A stretch of DNA of 45,705 nucleotides from positions 1-45,705 of the forward strand of contig NZ_JAFLDR010000033.1 in NCBI RefSeq assembly GCF_017302275.1. Reading direction: 5' to 3'. The stretch comes from Sulfuritalea sp. (GTDB lineage: Bacteria; Pseudomonadota; Gammaproteobacteria; Burkholderiales; Rhodocyclaceae). The position numbers and the translations under genes were made by a program. Below, in pieces: positions 18,489 through 26,925 of this stretch. Within the stretch, counting starts at the first letter, position 1. Each line of letters starts with the position of its first letter. The notes under the pieces are model-generated. The model had not been told where the DNA came from. It made no database searches and saw nothing but the letters and a program-made list of their open reading frames with translations.

Positions 18489-19203
18489 GGGCGGCCGCGC
18501 CCGTCGCCAGCAGGTGCTTCAGCGTGTGGCCGGAGACCGGGTCGAGGACTGCGGCGATCTGGTGGTCGTTGATTTCCGTCAGCTTGGCGACAACATAGAT
18601 TGCCAGGGCGCCGCCGAAGGCCAGGCGATCGGCGGTGGGCGCGCGGTATATCCACTGCCAGAGCGGTATCAGCAGGATGGGCAGGCCCTGCAGCAGCAGG
18701 TAGGGGCGCAGGTCGCCGCTGCCGGCGAGGTCGGTGAAGTACCACCAGGCGACGCTGGCGACGGCAGCGAGGGCCAGCCAGTGGGTCAGCTTGCGGCTAT
18801 CGATGCTCCGCAGGTCGCCCAGCACGCCGGCCAGCAACCCGGCGCAGGCCAGGGCGATCGGCAGGCGGTCCCAGACCAGGCGCGCGTTGTCCGGGGCGAG
18901 GTGGTACCAGGTCGAGCCCAGCGCGGTAAGGAAGAGCCCGGCCAGGAACAGGCGGTAGCCGGCGAAACCATGGCGCAGATGGGGATGGCTGCGGTTCGGC
19001 ATCAGCCGCAGCCAGCCCCAGAAAGCAACCAGGGCGAAGCCGAGGTTCGACGTCACGTCGCAAAAATGGGGAATGCCAAGCCAGTGCGTCTGGTCGGCGA
19101 AGTCGTGATAGCCCGCGGGCTGGTGGATGGGACCGTGGAACAAGGCAGCGGCGGCGAGCAGCAAGGTTACCGCCGTCGGCAGGTATTGCAGCGTGGATTT
19201 CAT
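18388..19203 (-). CDS. Ceramidase-like (CREST family) membrane hydrolase
   Basis: A 271-residue protein with about seven membrane segments. It carries the metal-ligand pattern of alkaline ceramidases and the CREST superfamily: DVTSNLGF (about 48-55), GSTWYHLAPDNARLVWDR (about 95-112) and GHTLKHLL near 235. Family members hydrolyse amide bonds in membrane lipids using a zinc held by His and Asp. The start at 19203 has GGAG upstream; a longer ORF from 19263 lacks such a site. The C-terminus overlaps the HTH regulator gene tail-to-tail. The natural substrate in this organism is unknown. Confidence 0.82.
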   Translation of the reverse strand: MKSTLQYLPTAVTLLLAAAALFHGPIHQPAGYHDFADQTHWLGIPHFCDVTSNLGFALVAFWGWLRLMPNRSHPHLRHGFAGYRLFLAGLFLTALGSTWYHLAPDNARLVWDRLPIALACAGLLAGVLGDLRSIDSRKLTHWLALAAVASVAWWYFTDLAGSGDLRPYLLLQGLPILLIPLWQWIYRAPTADRLAFGGALAIYVVAKLTEINDHQIAAVLDPVSGHTLKHLLATGAAALIVGRLAFRLRAPQPASAAACPPVPPSAMSACR

Positions 19204-19433
19204 GGCGTTCTCCGGGTTGAAGGTGAAGCCAGGATGCGTTCGGTGCGGGGTCCGGTAAAGCACGAATGCGGAAGGCGCGGCGTCCGCGCCCGCCGGGATC
19301 GCGAAACGATACCCTTTTTGCGGCAGGGCCGTGCTGACACGGGCGGATGGCTATACTCCGCCGGTCCCGACCGTTGCTGACGGCAGGCGAACCAGATGCA
19401 ATAATGGACGATAACCAAACGGAGGAGACCGCA

Positions 19434-21104
19434 ATGGAAAAGCCCTGGATCAAGAACTATCCCGCCGGCGTGCCGGCCGAGATCGATTACACGCAGTACG
19501 AAACCGTGGCGGCGATGCTCGAGGAATCGATGAAGAAGTATGCCGCGCGCACGGCCTTCGTCTGCATGGGCAAGTCGATCACCTACGGCGAACTGGATGC
19601 CGCCTCGGCGAAGCTAGGCGCCTGGCTGCAGTCGCGCGGCCTCGCGCCCGGCAGCCGCGTGGCGCTGATGATGCCCAACATCATGCAGTACCCGGTCTGC
19701 GTCGCGGCCGTCCTGCGCGCCGGCTACGTGGTGGTCAACGTAAACCCGCTATACACGCCGCGCGAACTCGAGCACCAGCTCAAGGACAGCGGCGCCCAGG
19801 CCATCGTCATCATCGAGAACTTCGCCACCACGCTGGAGAAGGTGATCGCCAACACGCCGGTCAAGCACGTGGTGGTGGCGGCGATGGGCGACCTGCTCGG
19901 CGGCCTCAAGGGCATGCTGGTGAACCTCGTGGTGCGCAAGGTCAAGAAGATGGTGCCCGAGTTCTCGCTGCCCGGCTCCTTCCGCTTCAACGACGTGGTG
20001 GCGCAGGGCGCGGGCATGACGCTGAAGAGCGTGCCGCGCACGCGCGAGGACGTCGCCTTCCTGCAATACACGGGCGGCACCACGGGCGTGTCGAAGGGCG
20101 CGACCCTGCTCAATCGCAACGTGGTGGCCAACATGCTGCAGGTCGAGGAATGGCTGCAACCGGCGGTCAACACGCGCACCGCCAACGTGCAGCTGAACTT
20201 CGTCTGTTGCCTTCCGCTGTACCACATCTTCGCGCTGACGGTGTGCAACATGATCGGCACGCGCATCGGCGCCTGCAACCTGCTGATCCCCAACCCGCGC
20301 GACATTCCCGGCTTCGTCAAGGAGCTGTCGACCTTCAAGTTCAACATCTTCCCCTGCCTCAACACCCTCTTCAACGCCCTGGCCAATAACCCGGAGTTCG
20401 CCAAGCTCGACTTTTCCAGCCTCAAGATCAGCCTTGGCGGCGGCATGGCGACGCAGAAGCCGGTGGCGGAAAAATGGACCGCGATCACCGGCAGCAGCAT
20501 CGTCGAGGGCTATGGCCTGTCCGAGACCTCGCCGGTGGCGACCTGCAACCTGGCCACCCTCAAGGGCTTCACCGGCACCATCGGCCTGCCCATGCCGTCG
20601 ACGGAAATCGCCATCCGCGACGACGAGGGCAAGGACGTGCCGCTGGGCGAGTCGGGCGAAATCTGCATCCGCGGCCCGCAGGTGATGGCCGGCTACTGGC
20701 AGCGCCCGGAAGAGACCGCCAACGTGATGAGCGCCGACGGATTCTTCAAGTCGGGCGACGTCGGCATCATGGACGAGAACGGCTACACGCGCATCGTCGA
20801 CCGCAAGAAGGACATGGTGCTGGTCTCCGGCTTCAACGTCTATCCGAGCGAGCTCGAGGAAGTGGCGATGAACTGCCCGGGAGTCCTGGAGGCGGCGGTA
20901 ATCGGCGTGCCCGACGAGCACTCGGGCGAGGTGCCGAAGATCTTCATCGTCAAGAAGGATCCGAACCTGACCGAAGCGCAGGTCATGGACTTCCTCAAGG
21001 AGCATCTCACCGGCTACAAGCGGCCGAAGTATGTCGAGTTCCGCCCCGACCTGCCGAAGACGCCGGTGGGCAAGATCCTGCGTCGCGAACTGCGGCCGAA
21101 GTAA
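19434..21104 (+). CDS. fadD: Long-chain fatty acid-CoA ligase
   Basis: A 556-residue AMP-forming acyl-CoA synthetase that activates fatty acids with ATP and CoA. Motifs in order: YTGGTTGVSKGA (P-loop, about 211-222), GYGLSETSPVA (about 358-368), KSGDVGIMDENGY (about 438-450), DRKKDMVLVSGFNVYP (about 454-469) and the catalytic lysine in KTPVGKILRREL at the C-terminus. The ATG at 19434 has GGAGGAG upstream. The length and start MEKPWIKNYPAGVP match betaproteobacterial FadD. A good terminator follows. Confidence 0.94.
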   Translation: MEKPWIKNYPAGVPAEIDYTQYETVAAMLEESMKKYAARTAFVCMGKSITYGELDAASAKLGAWLQSRGLAPGSRVALMMPNIMQYPVCVAAVLRAGYVVVNVNPLYTPRELEHQLKDSGAQAIVIIENFATTLEKVIANTPVKHVVVAAMGDLLGGLKGMLVNLVVRKVKKMVPEFSLPGSFRFNDVVAQGAGMTLKSVPRTREDVAFLQYTGGTTGVSKGATLLNRNVVANMLQVEEWLQPAVNTRTANVQLNFVCCLPLYHIFALTVCNMIGTRIGACNLLIPNPRDIPGFVKELSTFKFNIFPCLNTLFNALANNPEFAKLDFSSLKISLGGGMATQKPVAEKWTAITGSSIVEGYGLSETSPVATCNLATLKGFTGTIGLPMPSTEIAIRDDEGKDVPLGESGEICIRGPQVMAGYWQRPEETANVMSADGFFKSGDVGIMDENGYTRIVDRKKDMVLVSGFNVYPSELEEVAMNCPGVLEAAVIGVPDEHSGEVPKIFIVKKDPNLTEAQVMDFLKEHLTGYKRPKYVEFRPDLPKTPVGKILRRELRPK

Positions 21105-21118
21105 GCTTCACGCTCGTC

Positions 21119-21144
21119 GGCCGCCGTCCATTCGGGCGGCGGCC
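21119..21144 (+). terminator. Intrinsic terminator after fadD
   Basis: GGCCGCCGTCC pairs with GGGCGGCGGCC around ATTC, an 11-bp stem with one G-U pair, followed by GTTGCTTTT. It lies 15 bases after the fadD stop and before the ribosome-binding site of the DUF4197 gene. Confidence 0.75.
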
Positions 21145-21169
21145 GTTGCTTTTCAAGGAGAGTCCGAAC

Positions 21170-21850
21170 ATGCGTCCCTTATTCACCCTGCTTGCCGGCC
21201 TGCTGCTGGCCACTTCCGCCCACGCCCTGAGCCTCGCCGACATTTCCGGCAAAGACGCCGGTGGCGGCCTCAAGGAGGCGCTGACCCAGGGTGCCGCCAA
21301 GGCCGTCGACCTGCTCGGCAAACAGGACGGATTCCTCGGCAATCCGAAAGTGAAGATCCCGCTGCCGGAAAGCGTGCAGAAGGTCGAGGGCGTGATGCGC
21401 GGGCTGGGCATGGGCAAGCAGGCCGACGAGCTGGTCAACGCCATGAACCGCGCCGCCGAGGCCGCCGTGCCGCAGGCCAGGACCCTGCTGGTGAACTCGA
21501 TCAAGCAGATGTCGGTACAGGATGCCAAGGGCATTCTCTCGGGCGGCGAGGACGCGGCGACGCAGTACTTCCGCCGCACCACCTCCGGCCCGTTGGCGGA
21601 GAAGTTCAAGCCGGTGGTCAAGCAGGCCATGGCCAAGGTCAAGCTGGCGGAGAAGTACGACCGGCTCGCCGGCAAGGCATCGAAATTCGGCCTGGTGCGC
21701 GAGCAGGATGCGCAACTGGAAAATTACGTGACGCAGAAGACGCTGGACGGCCTCTACCTGATGATCGCGGAAGAGGAGAAAGCCATTCGCAAGGATCCGG
21801 CCGGCGCGGCCGGCAAGCTGGCGCAGAAGGTGTTCGGCGCGCTGAAGTAA
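21170..21850 (+). CDS. DUF4197 domain exported protein
   Basis: A 226-residue protein with a signal peptide (MRPLFTLLAGLLLATSAHALS, cleavage near residue 19). The rest is the DUF4197 region, recognisable by LKEALTQGAAKAVDLLG, MNRAAEAAVPQA and the QKTLDGLYLMIAEEE block near the C-terminus. It is probably a periplasmic or outer-membrane associated protein of unknown function. The start at 21170 has CAAGGAGAG upstream. It stands between terminators of its neighbours and is likely a single-gene unit. Confidence 0.85.
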   Translation: MRPLFTLLAGLLLATSAHALSLADISGKDAGGGLKEALTQGAAKAVDLLGKQDGFLGNPKVKIPLPESVQKVEGVMRGLGMGKQADELVNAMNRAAEAAVPQARTLLVNSIKQMSVQDAKGILSGGEDAATQYFRRTTSGPLAEKFKPVVKQAMAKVKLAEKYDRLAGKASKFGLVREQDAQLENYVTQKTLDGLYLMIAEEEKAIRKDPAGAAGKLAQKVFGALK

Positions 21851-21868
21851 TTTCGCCGCCGCCAGTCC

Positions 21869-21893
21869 CAAGAGTCGGCGCTGGCGGTACGCC
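21869..21893 (+). repeat. 27-bp dispersed repeat (family A) just before rep
   Basis: CAA, the exact core, then GTACGCC. It is intergenic and ends ten bases before the rep ATG. Confidence 0.8.
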
Positions 21894-21903
21894 GATCTCG
21901 CCC

Positions 21904-23883
21904 ATGTTCAAGCTCAATCCGGCGCAACTCGAAGCCGTACGCCACCTCGACAGCCCCCTGCTGGTGCTGGCCGGCGCCGGCTCGGGCAAGACGCGCGTCA
22001 TCACCCAGAAGATCGCCTGGCTGGTCGAGGACTACGGTGTCAAACCGGGCCAGATCGCCGCCATCACCTTCACCAACAAGGCGGCGAAGGAGATGAAGGA
22101 GCGCGTCGGCAAGCTCATCGGCGGCCGAGCCGAGGGCCTCATCGTCAGCACCTTCCACGCGCTCGGCGTGCGCATCCTGCGCCAGGAGGCAGGCAAGCTG
22201 GGCCTGAAGCCCGGCTTCTCCATCCTCGATGCGGCCGACACCGCGGCGCTCTACCAGGAGCTGGCCGGCAATGTCGACAAACTGCGCCTGCGTGCGCTGC
22301 AGTCGCGCGTCTCGTTGTGGAAGAACCAGCTGGTCGAACCCGAGGCCGCGCTGGCCGAGGCTGCCGATGACATCGAGTCGACTGCGGCCACCCTGTATGC
22401 CGCGTACGATCGCACCTTGCGCGCCTACCAGGCAGTCGATTTCGACGACCTGATCCGCTTGCCGGTGAAGCTTTTCGGCGAACACGACGAGGTGGCCGAG
22501 CGCTGGCGCAGCCGGCTCTGGCACGTGCTGGTCGACGAGTACCAGGACACCAACCGCGGCCAGTACCGCTTGCTGCGCTTGCTGACCCGGGGCCGCGATT
22601 CCTTTACCGCGGTGGGCGACGACGACCAGTCGATCTATGCCTGGCGCGGCGCCGACAGCGAGAACCTGCGCCTGCTGAAGGAGGACTATCCCGGCCTCAA
22701 GGTGGTCAAGCTGGAGCAGAACTACCGTTCCACGGCGCGCATCCTGCACGCCGCCAACACCCTGATCGCCAACAATCCCAAGCTGTTTGAAAAGAAGCTC
22801 TGGTCCGAGCACGGCCAGGGCGAGGCGATCCACGTCCAGAACTGCCGCGACGGCGAGCACGAGGCCGAATGGGTGGTCTCGCGCCTCTCGGCCCACCGCT
22901 TCGAGCGACGCACCAATTTTTCCGACTACGCCATCCTCTATCGCGGCAACCACCAGGCGCGCGCCATCGAGCAGCAACTGCGCGCGCAGCGCATCCCGTA
23001 CGTCATTTCCGGCGGGCAATCTTTTTTCGATCGCGCCGAGGTCAAGGACATCACCTCCTACCTGCGCCTGCTTTCCAACCAGGACGACGATCCGGCCTTC
23101 ATCCGCGCCGTCACCACGCCGAAGCGCGGCATCGGCGGCACCACCCTGGAAGCCCTGGGTCGCGCCGCCGGCCGTCGCCACCAGAGCCTGTTCGCGGCGA
23201 TCTACGCTCCGGGCCTGGACGCCGATCTCAACGTCAAGCAGCGCGCGGCGCTCCGCGAGTTCGGCGATTTCATCAAGCGCATGGAAGCGCGCGCGGCGAA
23301 GGAAGCGGCCGGCGCGGTGCTCAATGACCTGGTGCGCGCCATCGGCTACGAGAGCTGGCTGTTCGAGTCACTGGAGCCGCGCGAGGCCGAATCCCGCTGG
23401 GCCAATGTCAGCGACCTCGTCGCGTGGCTGGAAAAGAAGGGTGTCGAGGAGAGCAGGAACCTGCTCGAACTGGCGCAGTCCGTGGCGCTGCTGTCGATGC
23501 TGGACCAGAACGACGGCGAACAGGATGCCGTGCAACTCGCCACCCTGCACGCGGCCAAGGGACTGGAGTTCCGCCACGTCTTCCTGGTCGGCGTCGAGGA
23601 GGGCCTGCTGCCGCATCGCGACTCGCTGGAGCCGGGCAAGCTCGAAGAGGAGCGGCGCCTGATGTACGTCGGCATCACCCGTGCCCAGGCCAGCCTGACC
23701 GTCAGCCACTGCGAAAAGCGCAAGCAGGGCCGCGAACTGATGCTGCGCGAGCCCTCGCGTTTCATCGTCGAAATGGGTGCCGAGGTCGCCTCGGCCGTAC
23801 AACAGCGCAACACCGTTCCCGAGCCGGATGCCGCGCGCGCGCGCGCCAGCGCATTGCGCGCCATGCTGGCTGGGAAACGCTGA
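21904..23883 (+). CDS. rep: ATP-dependent DNA helicase Rep (UvrD family)
   Basis: A 659-residue superfamily 1A 3'-5' helicase that helps replication forks pass protein barriers. Motifs are complete: Walker A AGAGSGKT (about 22-29), AITFTNKAAKEMKER (Ia), DEYQDTN (II), GDDDQSIYAWRGA (III), QNYRST (IV), TLHAAKGLEF (V) and VGITRA (VI). The length and the MFKLNPAQLEAVRHLD start are those of Rep rather than UvrD. A copy of the 27-bp repeat ends about ten bases before the ATG and replaces a normal ribosome-binding region. Confidence 0.94.
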   Translation: MFKLNPAQLEAVRHLDSPLLVLAGAGSGKTRVITQKIAWLVEDYGVKPGQIAAITFTNKAAKEMKERVGKLIGGRAEGLIVSTFHALGVRILRQEAGKLGLKPGFSILDAADTAALYQELAGNVDKLRLRALQSRVSLWKNQLVEPEAALAEAADDIESTAATLYAAYDRTLRAYQAVDFDDLIRLPVKLFGEHDEVAERWRSRLWHVLVDEYQDTNRGQYRLLRLLTRGRDSFTAVGDDDQSIYAWRGADSENLRLLKEDYPGLKVVKLEQNYRSTARILHAANTLIANNPKLFEKKLWSEHGQGEAIHVQNCRDGEHEAEWVVSRLSAHRFERRTNFSDYAILYRGNHQARAIEQQLRAQRIPYVISGGQSFFDRAEVKDITSYLRLLSNQDDDPAFIRAVTTPKRGIGGTTLEALGRAAGRRHQSLFAAIYAPGLDADLNVKQRAALREFGDFIKRMEARAAKEAAGAVLNDLVRAIGYESWLFESLEPREAESRWANVSDLVAWLEKKGVEESRNLLELAQSVALLSMLDQNDGEQDAVQLATLHAAKGLEFRHVFLVGVEEGLLPHRDSLEPGKLEEERRLMYVGITRAQASLTVSHCEKRKQGRELMLREPSRFIVEMGAEVASAVQQRNTVPEPDAARARASALRAMLAGKR

Positions 23884-23901
23884 GCATCATCCGGAAAGCA
23901 A

Positions 23902-23925
23902 AAAGGGACCGCAAGCGGTCCCTTT
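23902..23925. terminator. Bidirectional terminator between rep and cytochrome c gene
   Basis: AAAGGGACCGC and GCGGTCCCTTT are perfect complements around an AA loop (or a 10-bp stem with a CAAG loop). A-rich on the left and T-rich on the right, it can end both convergent transcripts. Confidence 0.85.
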
Positions 23926-23944
23926 GGCGTGGCGCGGGGCCGGC

Positions 23945-24382
23945 CTACTTGGCGGCCGGTTCCTTGAGGTTGCCGCCCGACTTGTTCGCCACGTAGGCGA
24001 TGGCGCGCGCCAGTTCCGCGTCGTTGGCGTCCGAGGCGCCGCGCGGTGGCATGCCGCCCTTGCCGGCGATCGCCGATTTCATCAGGCCGTCGAGGCCAAG
24101 CGCAATGCGCGGCGCCCAGGCCGCCTTGTCACCGAGTTTTGGGGCATTGGCCACGCCCGAATCGTGGCAGGCGCCGCAGACCGCCTTGTAGATCTGTTCG
24201 CCGCTGCGGCTGCCCACCGCCGCCGTGGCGGACTCCGCGGCCATTTGCACCCGGGACACCGGCGCGATGCGTTTGTTGGTGGCCTCGTCGGCGTCCTTGG
24301 GGCGGCTGCCCATGGCGAAAGCACTTACGGAGAGTACAAGTACGCCCGCCGCGGCGAGGGTACGGCCATTCAAGTGTGCCAT
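23945..24382 (-). CDS. Class I c-type cytochrome (cytochrome c5-like)
   Basis: A 145-residue periplasmic electron carrier. A signal peptide (LAAAGVLVLSVSAFAMG) precedes a low-complexity linker and one heme-binding motif CGACH (about residues 69-73). GGMPPRG (about 109-115) should supply the distal methionine, and the spacing fits cytochrome c5. The start at 24382 has GGGAAG six bases upstream; the ATG at 24388 would overlap that site. The redox partner is not shown by context. Confidence 0.9.
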   Translation of the reverse strand: MAHLNGRTLAAAGVLVLSVSAFAMGSRPKDADEATNKRIAPVSRVQMAAESATAAVGSRSGEQIYKAVCGACHDSGVANAPKLGDKAAWAPRIALGLDGLMKSAIAGKGGMPPRGASDANDAELARAIAYVANKSGGNLKEPAAK

Positions 24383-24485
24383 GAGCATCTTCCCGAGTGA
24401 GTCGAACAGAGGGCGTGATTATAGCGGAATCGCCCGCTGGCATTGGACGCAGGCACCCGAACGCGCTATGCTTCGCCCCCTCCGC

Positions 24486-24561
24486 GCGCTCGTAGCTCAA
24501 TGGATAGAGTACTGGCCTCCGAAGCCAGGGGTTGTGGGTTCGATCCCCGCCGAGCGCGCCA
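24486..24561 (+). tRNA. tRNA-Arg (anticodon CCG)
   Basis: A 76-base tRNA with encoded CCA. The acceptor GCGCTCG (24486-24492) pairs with CGAGCGC (24551-24557), followed by discriminator G and CCA. The anticodon stem CTGGC/GCCAG encloses loop CTCCGAA, giving anticodon CCG, which reads CGG arginine codons. The T loop TTCGATC is standard. tRNA 3' ends are frequent integration sites; a restriction gene ends 84 bases downstream on the opposite strand, but no second attachment site or integrase is visible. Confidence 0.97.
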
Positions 24562-24644
24562 GTTTTTGTTTCGTTGATTTTGGCGACCGGCAGTTCCGAT
24601 CCGCAATCGTCGGCAATTCCAACCCGGTCGCGCCCGATGCCGGG

Positions 24645-25556
24645 TCAGCGCAGGCTGCGTTCCGGACTCTTGAAAACCTGCTTGCGGTGCCAGTCGAGAA
24701 ATTCAGGCTGGGGCATGTAATCACTGCTCTGCGGCAGGATCAGGCTGGCGCCGTGATACGCAAGAATCTTTTCCGCCGACTCGTCGCTACCATTGAGGTG
24801 CTGGCTGAAGACCATCTGGTAGCTGCGTGGCAGGATGGTGAAGGCGCCGAGATCGAACACCTTATGGTGTAGCGAGCATAGGGCGATGCCGTTGGGGACG
24901 ACATCCGGCCCGTTGGCCTGAAACCACTTGATGTGCGCCGCTTCGAGCCCTATCGGCTGATGCCCGAGGCGCAGGTTGTGGCCGCAGACGCTGCAGCGGT
25001 ACTGGTAGGCGAGCAGCACCTTTTCGCGAAACGCCGGATCGCGGCGCCGGATCTGTTCCGGCGTCGATGTGGCTTCCGTCAGGTGCGTCGGCAAGCCCAC
25101 CGCGGCCAGCACGTCGGGTCGGATCGACTCCGGGAAGTGGGCGTCGACGATGCGCTGGGCGATGGTGGCGACCAGTTGCGGATCGCGCAACAGGTCCGCT
25201 CGCAGCGCCGGCGGGAAGCCGCCGCGTACATGGTTGGAGCGCAATTCACCCAGGGTCGGTGTCGCCGATGGCGGCCGGGACAGGATGTCCGGCGGCCCCT
25301 CGAGCCGCCACAGGCCGTCGGTCTGCAGGTGCCAGAACGGATGGTGGCGGGAATTCCCCGAACCATCCGGGCCGAATTCGTCGAGCAAGCTTTTCAGACG
25401 GGGTTCGGCCTCGTTCCAGTCGATCGTCGCCGTGTCGCCGGCGCCGACTCTTGCGAGCGCGAACAGAACCAGCAGCGGCTTGTGCACCGCGCGCTGGTCA
25501 CCGCGCTGCCATACGCGCATGCGGTCGAATGTCCGGAGGATCTCGTCGCGCGTCAT
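24645..25556 (-). CDS. Phosphorothioated-DNA-dependent HNH restriction endonuclease
   Basis: A 303-residue type IV-like restriction enzyme. The N-terminal half resembles the sulfur-binding domain of ScoMcrA/SprMcrA-type enzymes, with HKPLLVLFAL (about 25-34) and HHPFWHLQTDGLW (about 71-83). The C-terminal half is an HNH nuclease: CSVCG (Cys188, Cys191), AAHIKW (His208), PNGIALCSLHH (Asn222, Cys227, His230). Family members cut DNA carrying phosphorothioate backbones. No dnd modification genes are in the window, which fits a purely restrictive role. Residues 35-43 (ARVGAGDTA) are coded by a copy of the 27-bp repeat, in the same frame as in gatA. The start overlaps the HIT gene stop as ATGA. Confidence 0.87.
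   Translation of the reverse strand: MTRDEILRTFDRMRVWQRGDQRAVHKPLLVLFALARVGAGDTATIDWNEAEPRLKSLLDEFGPDGSGNSRHHPFWHLQTDGLWRLEGPPDILSRPPSATPTLGELRSNHVRGGFPPALRADLLRDPQLVATIAQRIVDAHFPESIRPDVLAAVGLPTHLTEATSTPEQIRRRDPAFREKVLLAYQYRCSVCGHNLRLGHQPIGLEAAHIKWFQANGPDVVPNGIALCSLHHKVFDLGAFTILPRSYQMVFSQHLNGSDESAEKILAYHGASLILPQSSDYMPQPEFLDWHRKQVFKSPERSLR
25428..25454 (-). repeat. 27-bp dispersed repeat (family A) in the HNH restriction gene
   Basis: The core differs by one base (CGCCGG for CGCTGG) and is followed by CGACACGGCG. It codes ARVGAGDTA in the sulfur-binding domain. Confidence 0.85.
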
Positions 25557-25933
25557 GGCCAGTATTTGGCTTTTTCCGGCAACACCCAGCGCACGCCGCC
25601 GCGCGGGTCGGGGCCGTCTCCGGCGTAGCGCGGGATCAGGTGGATGTGCAGGTGGGCGACGGTCTGCCCGGCGGCGGGGCCGTCGTTGATGCCGATGTTG
25701 TAGGCGTCGGGGCGGCGTTCGGCATCGAGCCTGGCCTTGGCTTCGTCCAGCAGGCGCAGCATCTCCTCCCGTTCGGCAGCCGTGGCTTCGAAGAACGAAG
25801 CGACATGCCGGCGCGGGATGATCAGCGTGTGTCCGGGCGACACCGGAAAGCCGTCCGTGATCGCGGCGGCGAGGTCGGTTTCGCCGACGATGCGCGTCGG
25901 CGCGACGGTGCAGAACGGGCAGGGACGATTCAT
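25553..25933 (-). CDS. HIT family nucleotide hydrolase/transferase
   Basis: A 126-residue histidine-triad protein, which hydrolyses nucleoside phosphoramidates or dinucleoside polyphosphates. The triad HLHIHLIPR is present near residues 95-103, and CPFCTV near the N-terminus (residues 5-10) suggests a partial zinc site. NIGINDGPAAGQTVAHLH is the standard family block. It lies between the PanE-like gene and the restriction gene on the same strand and is coupled to the latter by a four-base overlap; whether this is functional is unknown. Confidence 0.92.
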   Translation of the reverse strand: MNRPCPFCTVAPTRIVGETDLAAAITDGFPVSPGHTLIIPRRHVASFFEATAAEREEMLRLLDEAKARLDAERRPDAYNIGINDGPAAGQTVAHLHIHLIPRYAGDGPDPRGGVRWVLPEKAKYWP

Positions 25934-26030
25934 CCGGGATGGTCCGTGGTCATGTCACCTTCGGCAGGGGCGAACGCGGGTGTGGATTCGGCACACGTGG
26001 TAGCGGGCGCTGAGACCCCTGACGTCTCGC

Positions 26031-26921
26031 TCAGCGGTCGCCCTCCAGCAGCCGTACCAGCGCGTGGATGGCGCGATTGACGGGTGTGGCGATGCCCAGC
26101 GCCGCGCCGCGCCGCAGCACGTAGCCGTTGATATGGTCGATCTCGCTCTTCCTGCCGCGCGCCACGTCGTGCGCGGTCGACGATTTCTGCGTCGCCATCG
26201 ACTGCGCTATGCCGGCCACCGTGGCGCGGATGTCGCCGGGCACCGTGACGCCGTCGGCCTGCGCCACCGCCAGGCATTCGGCGACGATGTCGTCCATCAC
26301 ATCGGCGACGCCTTCGCCCGGCGCGATGCGGCCATAGGGCAGTTGGGTGATCGCCGACAGGCCGTTGTAGACGCAGTTGATGATCAGCTTGGCCCACAGG
26401 GCGCCGGCGACGTTGTCGGAGACCGTTACCGGCACGCCGGCCAGGGCGAATTCGGCGACGACCTCGGCGCCGCGCGAGAACGGCCCGATCACCAGTTCGC
26501 CGCGCCCGTGGTGGCGCAGGTGGCCCGGCCCGGCCATTTCGGTGGCGACGTAGACCACGGCCGGATGCACAGGTCGCTCCAGTGCCGCCTGCAGGCGCTC
26601 GGCATTGTCGTAGCCGTTCTGCAGGCTCAGCACTGTGGCATCGGCTGCGAGGTGCGGCGCCATCTCGGCGGCGGCCTGCGCGGTGTCGGTCGACTTCACG
26701 CAGCAAAGCACCATGTCGGCGCCGGCGATGCCGGCCGCGTCGGTGCGGACCGCCACCCTGACGTGTTCCTTGAAGCTCCGGGTCTCCATGTAGAGTCCAT
26801 CGCGGTTGATGGCGTCCGCATGCTGCTGGCGGCCGATCAGCACCACTTCACGGCCGGCGCGGGCCAGCATGCCACCGTAGTAGCAGCCCACGGCGCCGGC
26901 ACCGAGTACCGCGGTCTTCAT
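26031..26921 (-). CDS. 2-dehydropantoate 2-reductase family protein (ApbA/PanE)
   Basis: A 296-residue NADPH-dependent ketopantoate reductase-like enzyme, which would make pantoate for coenzyme A. The N-terminal Rossmann motif GAGAVGCYYGG (about 7-17), the VKSTDT block, the conserved lysine in LWAKLIINCVYN (about 176) and the C-terminal helical domain with EIDHINGYVL are all visible. Many genomes have several paralogues that act on other 2-oxo acids, so panE itself is not claimed. It leads the minus-strand HIT/HNH group, 97 bases away. Confidence 0.9.
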   Translation of the reverse strand: MKTAVLGAGAVGCYYGGMLARAGREVVLIGRQQHADAINRDGLYMETRSFKEHVRVAVRTDAAGIAGADMVLCCVKSTDTAQAAAEMAPHLAADATVLSLQNGYDNAERLQAALERPVHPAVVYVATEMAGPGHLRHHGRGELVIGPFSRGAEVVAEFALAGVPVTVSDNVAGALWAKLIINCVYNGLSAITQLPYGRIAPGEGVADVMDDIVAECLAVAQADGVTVPGDIRATVAGIAQSMATQKSSTAHDVARGRKSEIDHINGYVLRRGAALGIATPVNRAIHALVRLLEGDR

Positions 26922-26925
26922 GGCC

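Noticed and set aside
19749-21005. Minus-strand open frame of 418 codons opposite fadD
   Set aside because: Antisense shadow; fadD motifs on the plus strand are complete.
24486-24561. tRNA-Arg as the attachment site of a genomic island
   Set aside because: No duplicated tRNA 3' end and no integrase were found nearby, so only the neighbourhood is noted.
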